Shown here: piece by piece, positions 55,971 to 64,000 of the stretch
Layout of the letters: each line of letters begins with the position of its first letter
How positions within the stretch are numbered: position 1 is the stretch's first letter
DNA from: Tipula vernalis
Taxonomy: Eukaryota > Arthropoda > Insecta > Diptera > Tipulidae
Assembly: GCA_958295665.1 (NCBI GenBank)
Contig: OY282558.1
Location: 33,315,045-33,379,044, forward strand
DNA: 64,000 bases
Reading direction: 5' to 3'
Notes under the pieces: generated by a model
What the model was told of the DNA's origin: nothing
What the model saw: the letters and a program-made list of their open reading frames with translations, nothing else
Databases searched by the model: none
Program-made: the position numbers and the translations under genes

Positions 55971-56350
55971 GTATGCAGCAACAAGTAAATGAATTTGACG
56001 CAACGGATTTTGATGACGCAGATAATTAACTTTTAGATTTGCGAAAATATAATGTACGAAGCCGAAATGAAGCTTTTCAAATCAGAAAAGGATTCGCTGA
56101 ATATTTCTCCTCTCCAGAAGGATCTGTTTCCTGGCAGATGTAAGCTATTCAAAAAGGAAAATATTAGTCATAAAACTGTCGGGCGACCGTTCGTAGTTCT
56201 CGCAAGTGTATACAACGACGATGTATCGGAATTTTGTAATTATTTATGTATTTTATCATATTTTAGTAAATAAACAAATATTCATTTTAAAATATTTAAT
56301 TTAAATTGTTTAATTTATTTCTAACAATTCAAAAAAGGTTTAAATTTCAT

Positions 56351-57725
56351 TCATTGTGATTTAATTTTCTTATTTTTAGGACCACTTGTTGAATAATTAT
56401 CTTCAATGCATCTTGTTACCTTGGGAGTATTTGTATTCAGCAGTGGTTGAAAAGAAACATTTATAAATTTCTTATATTGGGTATTTGCGGAATTTTCAAT
56501 GGTTGGTACGGGAACTGATCTTGGAATCTCTTCATCCAGCATTGAATAATTTTGGTACAAGCAGGAATTATCATCAAACTTAAAAGCTTCTGTATAACAT
56601 AAAAAATTTTAATATGGTCGAAAAGAAAGATTAATAAATTTCTTACGTTGAGAGGCATTTTTGGAATAATTTTCTTCAAAGGTTAGCATGGGAGTAGATC
56701 TTGAAGACTCTACGTCCGGTGTTGTGTAATTTTGATACGAGCAGGAAGTATCTTCCTCGATTGTTGTAGTATTTGGCATTGTTGAAACCATTTTGAAAGC
56801 TGCTGAAAAAAATAAAAACATTAATATCTACTTATCGAAAAGAAGGATTTATATATTTCTTACTTTGAGGATCACTTGTATAGTAATTATCTTCAATGCC
56901 TGGTACTGGAGTTGATCTCGGAGTCGACCTTGGAGTAATTGGTAAATCTGGAGTTGAACAAATTGGGCTAAACTGTGGTGACAAACGTTGAAGGTACTCT
57001 GCTTGTTCTTCGCAGTCGCTTATTACATCAAATACTCTTCTTTGACATTGCCTTTGTAAATTAGGCGTAAATAAAACGGCTGTCTCGTACATTGATAAAA
57101 AAAAATTGTAAAGCGATTGATTCGCTGGTTGATTCTTTTCTCTAATTTGATTCCTGAGCATAGATTGCTCTTCTCTTGTTTTTGCGTTCAATTTAAAGAT
57201 TTCCACTATTTCGTCGTCCTTATTAAACTTTTTTTTTTTTGTGAGTTTTCCTGATAACTTTCATTAATTTCATCATTTGGTTCGACTGTACTTCCATAAT
57301 TTTCAATTTCTCTGATGTTTGTTTGGGTTTCCCTTTTTATCATGAAGTCCCCTAAAAACGACATTACATCATGATATTTCCATTTTTTGATTAATGCCCG
57401 TTCCTGGCTGCTTTTTGTTTTGATCCTTTTCAGATATTCTCTATGAGAATCTCGAAGCTTCTTCCATTCTTTTTTCACTGTAAAAGCTATAAAACATTAA
57501 ATTAATTAAAATTTATAGCAGAAGTATTAGGAGTTACATATTTGTAAAAGGTGAAAATTTCACTGTTGCAAGTTACTTACCATTATCTAATTGACATTCA
57601 AGAGCAATTTTGGCCCAAATTTCATCTTTGAACTTAAAAGATTTATATTCGGTATGGTTTGTGTCATACAATACTGGGTATCGCCGAACGGTTTCGATTA
57701 ATTTTTCGAGATGTTGTGTAGACAT
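56351..57725 (-). pseudogene. MADF-domain partner protein of Harbinger 1
   Basis: Exon 1 (57581-57725) reads MSTQHLEKLIETVRRYPVLY and ends in a GT donor; exon 2 starts at 57477. Together they give a complete MADF domain (LI..V..YP.LYD, W..IA, WKKLRDSHREYLK, WKYHDVMSFL). These proteins bind transposon ends and help the nuclease enter the nucleus, by analogy with the Myb-like Harbinger partners. An A homopolymer near 57227-57240 breaks the frame before the downstream part (56864-57206, LQRQCQRRVFDVISD, BESS-like). Then come three similar short exons or exon ends with matching CA..GTAAGAAAT donors, each encoding SR.[TV]P and E.NY-type units: an exon duplication series. The frame may be repaired by a splice I cannot see; otherwise it is broken. 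Confidence 0.72.
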
Positions 57726-58079
57726 TTGATGTATTTAGCGAATATTATTTTGCACTTCTATGTATGGACACTACTTATGAACATATATTAAGATATTAGA
57801 ATTATGTAATTCTAAAATTCTTGAAGTATACTTATAATGTTTAGTTAATGTAATATTATATAAGATTATATATCGTAAATATATCCGAGTTTAATAATTA
57901 AAAATAGGAAAAAAAACAAAATGTCAACTGTCCTTTTTTAAATATTTTATTTTGAGAAACGTTCGAAAAGTAACATTATACATGCGTTAATAATGAATGA
58001 CAAAACATCAAAGTATGTGTGAGTGAGGTTATTAGCTGAAGTGTGCAATGGAAGCAAACTATGGTAAACTATTTTTCTC
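57726..58079. other. Harbinger 1 right subterminal region
   Basis: Non-coding AT-rich DNA between the MADF start codon and the right inverted repeat; presumably contains its promoter. Confidence 0.5.
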
Positions 58080-58559
58080 GCTTAGCTTAGCTGAAATGTG
58101 CAGCGGGCCTAAGTACAGAACAATTCTCGCAAACTATGCTCTTGTAAATACAAAATGCAAACAAATTTTTATTAGGAATTCATAGGCTACTTGATTTTTC
58201 TGAATTTTAAAAAATACTATGTAAGTGTTTTATTATCAAAAAATTACCTTTTTAGACTGTGTTCCAATTGGTTAAAAAGTTAAATATTTTCACTGTGGTA
58301 AGAAATATTTAACTTACCTCATTTTTTAACCGATTTGCTGTTCCAAATGCTACTAGTTAAAATGTTAAAATTTTGACGTTTCAGAAGTTAATTTTTAACC
58401 AATAATAATTCAGTTGTGTGTTTTATACAAGCAATTATTGAATTTAATTGCAAAATATACCGTAAAATTTGTAAGGTAATTTAGAACAGATTTCACTTAA
58501 AAAAAAAATATTTAAAACAAATATATTTATTTTAGCGTATAAAATATTTACAAATTGGT

Positions 58560-59470
58560 GTGCTATCGGCCACTATTGAGGCTATTTTGAATGGAGATGA
58601 AGTAGAAACCAAGAGGTCTTTAAGAGTAATAAGCAGAACATTTAAATTAATCTTGCAAACGATGCCTAAGAAGCATCATAGGTGGGCAGTTGAATACGAA
58701 CTAATTATATTTCTCTACTGGATGGCGTCGAGCTGTAGTTATAGAGTTATAGGAAACTTTTCCGGACCTAGCCGATCAACTAGTCGGAATATAATATAGA
58801 AAATGCTCGATTATTTTATTATAAACATGAGACATGTTGCCCAGCTTCCAAAAACAGACGAATTTAGTGCTATAAGTGAAAAGTTTTGCTCAATTGGGGC
58901 AATTGATGGGTGCCATATACGTGTAAAATATCCCGTTAAAATACATGATGAGTACATTATTTATAAGGGGTTTTACTCGATTGTACTGCAGGCAGTTGTT
59001 GACAGGAAAGGAGCATTTCGGAAATATTTTATTGGGTATCCAGGCACAGTTCACGACACTCGTATTTTTCAAAACAGCCCCTTATATAGATACCTGAATT
59101 TTCCACCAACAAATTATTATTTACTAGGGGATGGTGGATATCCTTGTAAGTTGAAACCGTGTGCCGTGGTAACACCTTATAAAAACCCAACCGAAGAGCA
59201 AAAGTTATTTAACACAATCCATAGTCGGGCGAGAAATGTCGTAGAATGTTCATTTGGTATAATGAAATTGCGTTGGTGGAATATTTTTTTTAAAGCCCTA
59301 GAACAAAATATTAAAAATTGCGTCAAAATTGTAACTGTTGCTTGTATTTTACATAATATTTGTATAATGGGCGATGATTTTAATAACATGTGGGACAGTT
59401 ATGATGAATTACAGGAAAATTCCGATTCAATGGAAATGAATACAAGCAACGATTCAGCTGTTCAGCGTCG
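58560..59470 (+). pseudogene. PIF-type DDE nuclease of Harbinger 2 (one stop)
   Basis: A TTTATTTTAG acceptor lies just upstream of the reading frame. The helix-turn-helix part (EYELIIFLYWMASSCSYRVI) runs to an in-frame TAG at 58797-58799. The frame then continues unbroken through the DDE core: GAIDGCHIRVKYP with the first aspartate (near 58900), GYPGTVHDTRIF, LLGDGGYP with the second (near 59130), and NVVECSFGIMKLRWW with the glutamate (near 59245). CILHNICI closes the domain. Beyond about 59460 the frame runs into sequence antisense to the partner gene and is not part of the protein. Apart from the single stop the catalytic core looks undamaged. Confidence 0.83.
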
Positions 59471-60300
59471 TCGATTTTTAATTTATTTCCAGGGGTTGCT
59501 CTTGGGCGGGAAGTGGACGATCCTGACGAAGCTCGTGAGCAGTTGGTTGGCGACAATGGAGTTGGCAAGCGACTACTGGATAATTGCGGCGATTTGGAAA
59601 AGTCATTTGATGGCCCCGGCATTGAGTTTTCTTCCATCGGTTCGTTTATGACTAGTTCGTCATCGGAAGAATCTATAAACGTAGGTGCGTCTATAATACC
59701 CTCGATGCTACAGGATGTATGTGAGGGGTGAAAATTATCCTTGTTTGAGGCGTATTTTTGTAGCACGTCGACGTAGGGCCACCTGTTAGGCGCGCCAATA
59801 TCTCCCTCCGGTGCTTCATCACCCTTTCCGGATCCACTTTGCTGTTGTGTTGTTAGTGACTGTAACAAATTATATAAAAATTAATTATGCAAATAATTAA
59901 TTTTTTGGTAAATATCAGTAGTATTTACCTTGTATTTCCGAATTAAAGCTTGCCATTGTTAGCGGCACAGTGACGGTGGTTTATTCAATTGTTTGCCAAT
60001 TTTTCTATAATAAAATAAAAATTTGTTTACAACAATTAAAATGTTTACCGCCACGCATCCCTCTGATTAGCATTTTTCCCGTAAACATCTCATCGTACTG
60101 GAGTCTGAGATTAATTAATTTGTTTTTTTCAATTTCATTTCCTATAACAAAAAACACAATAATATGCATACCATCAAATTGAGATCGATTTAATTACTTA
60201 CATTTATTATACGCGGTCGAAACTTGACGTTTCCTTTTTATTTTATTTTCTTTTTGATTTGAATTTAGATTTTCCGTGGTTTTTGATTTTACCTTGTTTT
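59380..60300 (-). pseudogene. Myb/SANT-like partner protein of Harbinger 2
   Basis: At least four minus-strand exons with GT-AG joins: about 60205-60300 (basic, ends STAYNKC), about 60049-60150 (KLINLRLQYDEMFTGKML), 59929-60004 (KIGKQLNKPPSLCR, then QWQALIRKYK) and 59380-59859 (acidic/Ser-rich tail with NRWPYVDVLQKY). The order fits a SANT/Myb-like domain followed by the W-P-[YF] motif and a disordered tail. An in-frame TAA within exon 59929-60004, where C-R-N-K-W is expected, breaks the domain. The 3' end overlaps the nuclease gene on the other strand, so the two genes are tail to tail. Confidence 0.65.
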
Positions 60301-60565
60301 TTTACATTTTGTATGGTTATGTAACAGATAAAAAGTCAAACGAATATATGATAAAATTTTTAACTGCACCGCGACCAGTTAAAATTTTTGTGGTGAATAT
60401 AATGTCAAAAATTTAACTTTTTAACTATTTATGCGATATTTTTTTCGTTTGGAACACAGAATAGTTGAAAACTAAAAATTTAGAAAAGAAAAAATCTTGA
60501 AATTATTAGAAAAGCAATCCAGAAAAAATATTTTGTTTTATAGGGATTTTTAGACTTTTGTCATC

Positions 60566-60826
60566 ACTTGAAACATTTGTGGTACATCTACTCAGTAGAA
60601 ACGATACGAGCGACAAAATTCCTTCGTTCTGTGTCTGCAAGGTTGACGAAGTATTTACGAAGCTTTAAATCTGCAATTTGCTCCAATACATTCGTCGATA
60701 CCATACTAACCCAACGAATTAAGCCAACCACAAAATAACTTGAAACATTTGTGGTAAAACTATCAGTAGAAGCGATATAAGCGATACAATTCCTTTGATC
60801 TGTGTATGAAAGGTTGATGAACAATT
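60566..60826. repeat. Two-copy tandem duplication, period about 172 bp
   Basis: ACTTGAAACATTTGTGGTA at 60566 recurs at 60738, each followed by ~70 bp that match with small changes (CAGTAGAA.CGATA..AGCGA, TCTGTGT.TG.AAGGTTGA). The second half of the first unit has no second copy. Confidence 0.75.
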
Positions 60827-60859
60827 CCCAATATCATAAATATTAAGAACTTTACGTAA

Positions 60860-61794
60860 AAACTCAAATTTGATAGAGATTTCAAACAATTTTAACTTGG
60901 GGCCCCACTTTGATAATTATGTTTCTGGATTTTTTTTCGGGATTTTCAGTTTTTTTAACCCAAGCCAGACTTCTCAACCTTGGTGTATAATAAACTACAC
61001 CAATCCCTCGATTTATGAAACCTCTTTTAAGGAAATTGCGAAAAGGAGGACATATTCCCGAGATACAAAACCCCGCAAACCAAAATTCCAGATTTTGTCT
61101 CTCTCCACTCTCTTCGAAAAAGAGTAATGCCGAAAATAAACTAAAACTCCGGTTTATGAAAAGAACTTTCGAAATATTGCTTTATGTTATGAATTATTAA
61201 GTTCTAAATTTTCTATTCCTATTGATATCCTCCAATTTTTGCAAAGATTTGTGTTTGAAATCTTGTTCACTTAGAACGTTCATTTCGCGTAATCATCGAA
61301 AAAGCTACACCATTTTGGAGTTAATTTTGAACTATTCGAACAAGCTACATGAACACCATAAAATATTTTAGCGTAGGTTTTGAAAATAATTAAACGTTGT
61401 GTGATTTGAGTTTTGTCTATGCTGTTAATAATTAAATGAAACAATTAACCTAATCGTTTCTTGAATAATAATTAAAATAAACCAATTTATTAAAAAAAAA
61501 AATCGTTTCTACTTAAATGAAATAATAAATTTCAAATCAGTGAGTTGTACATTTTCTTCGATAGGGTCGAGTTAGTAAATTAAATATTTAATCGAGATGG
61601 GTTTATACGTACCTTTTTGGGTAATTGATTTCAATCTAAACAAAAACCAACACACTTGCTGACTTTTAGTTTATTTTCATAGAATATTCTCGTTCTAGGT
61701 TTTAATCAAATGAATTAACTTAGGAAAAACTTTTGATAACTATATTGTGATTTTGTTACAAAAAGAATTTATTTTTCAAATTGTTACCAACGTG
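60860..61794. other. No gene recognised
   Basis: Non-coding AT-rich DNA. The frames at 60870-61200 show no domain-like sequence. Confidence 0.4.
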
Positions 61795-62391
61795 AAGTTA
61801 GCCCAGAATTTCAACCCAGAAAAAAAAAATAATATCATCAGGGAACACTAAAATTACAACGTTATCTCAGCCCAACATTATTTCATATGATATAATTTAC
61901 TCTGGCCCAGAAAATAACCAAATTTTAAAGAAATGGACATTAAAGTTAGAATAATACAGGGATGTTGGATGGGATGTTTCTTTTCGGAATGCCATTCGAT
62001 TTGTTATTGCATTATCTAGCTCCACTAATTTTATCAAGATGATTTGCATGTTGAGATTGACGCTATATTTATTTAAATTATCTCAATTTCATACAAATGG
62101 AAGCGATTTGGTTCTGGAATGGACAGTTGAATTGAACAGCTAAGTATATTTTCCAAAAACCATCTAACTCCAACGGTATCAAAAACGGTATCCAACCAAA
62201 CAGCGCTAATCTCAACATGCAAATCGCTTTGATATTACTAACGGAGTTATATAACGTAATGGCAAATCAAATGGTATTAAATGGGCCAGAGTAAATTATA
62301 TCATATGAAATAATGTTGGGCTGAGATAACGTTGAAATTTTAGTGTTGCCTGATGTTATTTTTTTCCTGGAATGAAAGGCTGAGCTAACTT
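61795..62391. repeat. Foldback element FB3, about 600 bp
   Basis: Outer arms of ~120 bp (left from AAGTTAGCCCAG, right ending CTGAGCTAACTT) match at roughly 85% and include the identical core CAGCCCAACATTATTTCATA. Inner sequence is also palindromic (GATTTGCATGTTGAGATT near 62041, inverted near 62210). Non-coding. Confidence 0.82.
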
Positions 62392-63239
62392 TACATATGT
62401 ATATCAAATTGTTGACATAGTCAAATATCTTTACTATGAAATACCAATCGCTTAAAATATGTTATAATATAATGGTATAACTTAATAAATTCGATTAGCG
62501 TAAATAAGCATAGGAAACCGGTGGAAACGTTAAGACCGACCCGGCGAATCGGATAAAAGCACCTAGAAAACATCGATCCCTCGGTCATTTTAGGTACCAA
62601 ACGCATAGTAATTATTTTTAAGTTTACAATAACGAATTTTTCAGACTGAATTGACGTAATACATAGTTAAAATCATATCGGTTTAAGAACTAAATGCATA
62701 TTCGATCTCTATCACCTTCAATAAACTGTTTGTTGGACGCACTTTTATTTTCTTAAGATATTAACTTCTAACTCTGCGTCATCTAATTCCCGATTATTTT
62801 CAATGTCTTCCGCAATAGTAAATTGAACTTAACTGAATATTAAATTTGGGTTTCATTGGTATTAATTGGTTAACGTCCTTATAAGGCGTTGTTACTAAAA
62901 CATTCGAATTGGAATAAGCATAATCTCCTTTCAACCGTTGTTCTTTATTTAACAACGGCTCGGATAAATTTGAAATTTTTTCGAATAAACTGCTTTGCTG
63001 AAAAATATTTGAGGTGAGGTGGAGTGGCCGCAGCATTTGACCATTTGATATTTTTGTATCCGTTATTTCTTAGCCGAGTAAAAGTAGTTCGAGATTAAAG
63101 GCTTTTAAGGATGATTGTACCTTAAACGAACCTTAAACCAAAGAATAAGGGCTTTTAAAAATGATGCAACACATGTTGGGGTATCACACAAAACCTTACA
63201 GACCGACAAACAGGCAGAGTCTGGGTCTTTGTTTAAAAA
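62392..63239. other. No gene recognised; one less AT-rich patch
   Basis: 62515-62610 is less AT-rich and on the minus strand reads PKMTEGSMFSRCFYPIRRVG in an open frame. I cannot assign it; it could be a retroelement fragment. Confidence 0.35.
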
Positions 63240-63325
63240 AAAAAAAATTGAAAACAAAGCTAACATGAGTTGAGCAGAATCGAATCTCAGACCCTAGCCG
63301 CTCTATTACTAACTTACAACAAACG
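63240..63325 (-). repeat. Possible tRNA-derived SINE fragment
   Basis: On the minus strand TTAGTAATAGAG (A-box-like, 63301-63312) is followed by GATTCGATTCT (B-box-like, 63276-63286), then a run of T. The spacing is shorter than in a tRNA and no cloverleaf can be drawn. Speculative. Confidence 0.3.
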
Positions 63326-63576
63326 CAAGAAACTGAATTTAATTTTCACTGTTATTTTTCAAACATAGCACGCTTTATACTTATTCTATGCGTTTTATAA
63401 TAGGAAAAATGTTTTAGCGAAAAATTTTCATGGCGCACTACAACTGAGAAAATAAGAATTTTTAATTACTTAGTAGTAGTATTTGCATACATTTAGGCGC
63501 ATATAAAAAGCTGTAACAATTTGGCTGATGGCATTGGCGGTCATTGGATTGATTACTCAATAAATTTGTTTTTCTC

Positions 63577-63979
63577 CAAACGTCTTAAAAGTAGCTTGTT
63601 TTAATACTATTATTGGGCATTAAAGTTGGCCTTTTTGTTACGATTAAAAAAATGTGAGTGTTGCTAGGCTGAACTTTTAATCCTAGGTGTAAATGCTCTT
63701 TTAACACTGTTTTCAATATTAAAAGTAAATGAGACGTCATAACTTGGTAAGATACACAAACAAAAAAAAAAGTCAAGGCCTCCTTAACTATACAAAATAT
63801 TTCAATAAAATGTTCAATCTTGATTTTGATGGCAATAGGTTTAATACAATTTCCTTTGCTGTTTGAACCACATCCGGAGGTAAATTTGATAAATCTTCTG
63901 ATTCAAACATTTTGTTCGCAAGAAAAATATTATAATTATAGCTTGGCAGTTTGACACTTACAATAGTCAAACCAAACAA
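63577..63979 (-). pseudogene. Possible Crypton-type (tyrosine recombinase) fragment, copy 2
   Basis: The minus strand starts with SEDLSNLPPDVVQTAKEIVL and LLPSKSR (63788-63915), which resembles the N-terminal region of insect Crypton-like recombinases. In the next frame (63585-63776) LKTVLKEHLHLGLKVQPS and KRPTLMPNNS could be the following helical segment. The catalytic R-H-R-Y part is not in the window. Two partial copies of the lower portion occur at 49618/54289-54505. Frameshifts and stops are present. The family call is from memory of motif style and needs a search. Confidence 0.4.
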
Positions 63980-64000
63980 AAGTCATGATCTCCTTAGTTT

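Larger units (their letters stand above)
54626..58109. mobile_element. PIF/Harbinger transposon 1, two genes, inactive
   Basis: 3484 bp with perfect 30-bp inverted repeats that begin GGCCCGCTGCACATTTCAGC. Flanks are TTA on the left and TAA on the right; a 3-bp TTA or TAA duplication is usual for this superfamily, so one base may have changed or the repeat may extend palindromically. It has the two-gene layout of the superfamily: a DDE nuclease on the plus strand and a MADF-type DNA-binding partner on the minus strand, convergently arranged. Confidence 0.88.
58257..60459. mobile_element. PIF/Harbinger transposon 2, two genes, inactive
   Basis: About 2.2 kb between inverted ends that read CTGTGTTCCAA and then share GTTAAAAAGTTAAAT-like subterminal sequence. 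It carries a DDE nuclease on the plus strand and a Myb/SANT-like gene on the minus strand. It is unrelated in sequence to Harbinger 1, 150 bp to its left. No clear 3-bp duplication could be fixed, so the ends are good to a few bases only. Confidence 0.75.

Noticed and set aside
59470..59651. C-terminal extension of the Harbinger 2 nuclease frame
   Set aside because: This part of the frame is antisense to the coherent minus-strand exon of the Myb-like gene and lacks nuclease similarity.
63240..63325. A true tRNA gene on the minus strand
   Set aside because: A- and B-box-like words are present, but acceptor and anticodon stems cannot be formed; kept only as a weak SINE candidate.

Overview
This is eukaryotic, AT-rich DNA with GT-AG introns and a dense, mostly decayed transposon load. 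The complement of elements (P, PIF/Harbinger, MULE, hAT, Tc1, BEL/Pao, gypsy/errantivirus, I/LOA-like and CR1-like LINEs) together with a gremlin-type BMP antagonist points to an insect nuclear genome. Gremlin is, to my knowledge, missing from Drosophila but kept in beetles and other insects, so a non-drosophilid insect is the best guess. The species cannot be named from the sequence.

Layout. 1-1.6 kb: BEL/Pao retrotransposon relic. 2.2-7.65 kb: a complete but dead P-superfamily transposon with THAP and RNase H-like transposase exons, matching terminal inverted repeats and a perfect 8-bp target-site duplication (TSD). 10.0-12.9 kb: three unrecognised, probably host, genes in convergent order. 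13.45-19.3 kb: a nearly full-length, decayed non-LTR retrotransposon (copy B) interrupted by a younger relative (copy A) with an 11-bp TSD, plus a small MITE. 19.4-20.7 kb: two foldback repeats. 20.88-26.48 kb: a retroposon-like insertion with a perfect 20-bp TSD, itself containing a 5'-truncated gypsy/errantivirus provirus (pol, env, 3' LTR). 27.75-28.66 kb: the gremlin-like gene on the minus strand, the best-supported host gene here. 28.7-42.7 kb: intergenic DNA with a 466-bp MITE, a MULE with FLYWCH-like finger and 9-bp TSD, a Tc1 relic, a degenerate tandem repeat, a deleted hAT and several hairpin MITEs. 42.8-45.4 kb: CR1-like LINE. 45.4-49.6 kb: no gene seen. 49.68-54.29 kb: a second retroposon-like insertion with a perfect 24-bp TSD; it shares its 3'-terminal ~0.4 kb with the insertion at 20.88 kb and encloses a convincing first coding exon (53062-53286). 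It splits a possible Crypton-like repeat. 54.6-60.5 kb: two different PIF/Harbinger elements side by side, each with a DDE nuclease on the plus strand and a DNA-binding partner gene (MADF or Myb-like) on the minus strand. 60.5-64 kb: a short tandem duplication, a 600-bp foldback, a possible tRNA-derived SINE fragment and another Crypton-like copy.

No tRNA, rRNA, CRISPR or prokaryotic operon was seen. Host coding content is small: gremlin-like, three hypothetical proteins near 10-13 kb and the exon at 53.1 kb. All the rest that codes is transposon-derived and almost all of it carries stops, frameshifts or deletions. All homology statements rest on motif recognition by eye; no database search was run.
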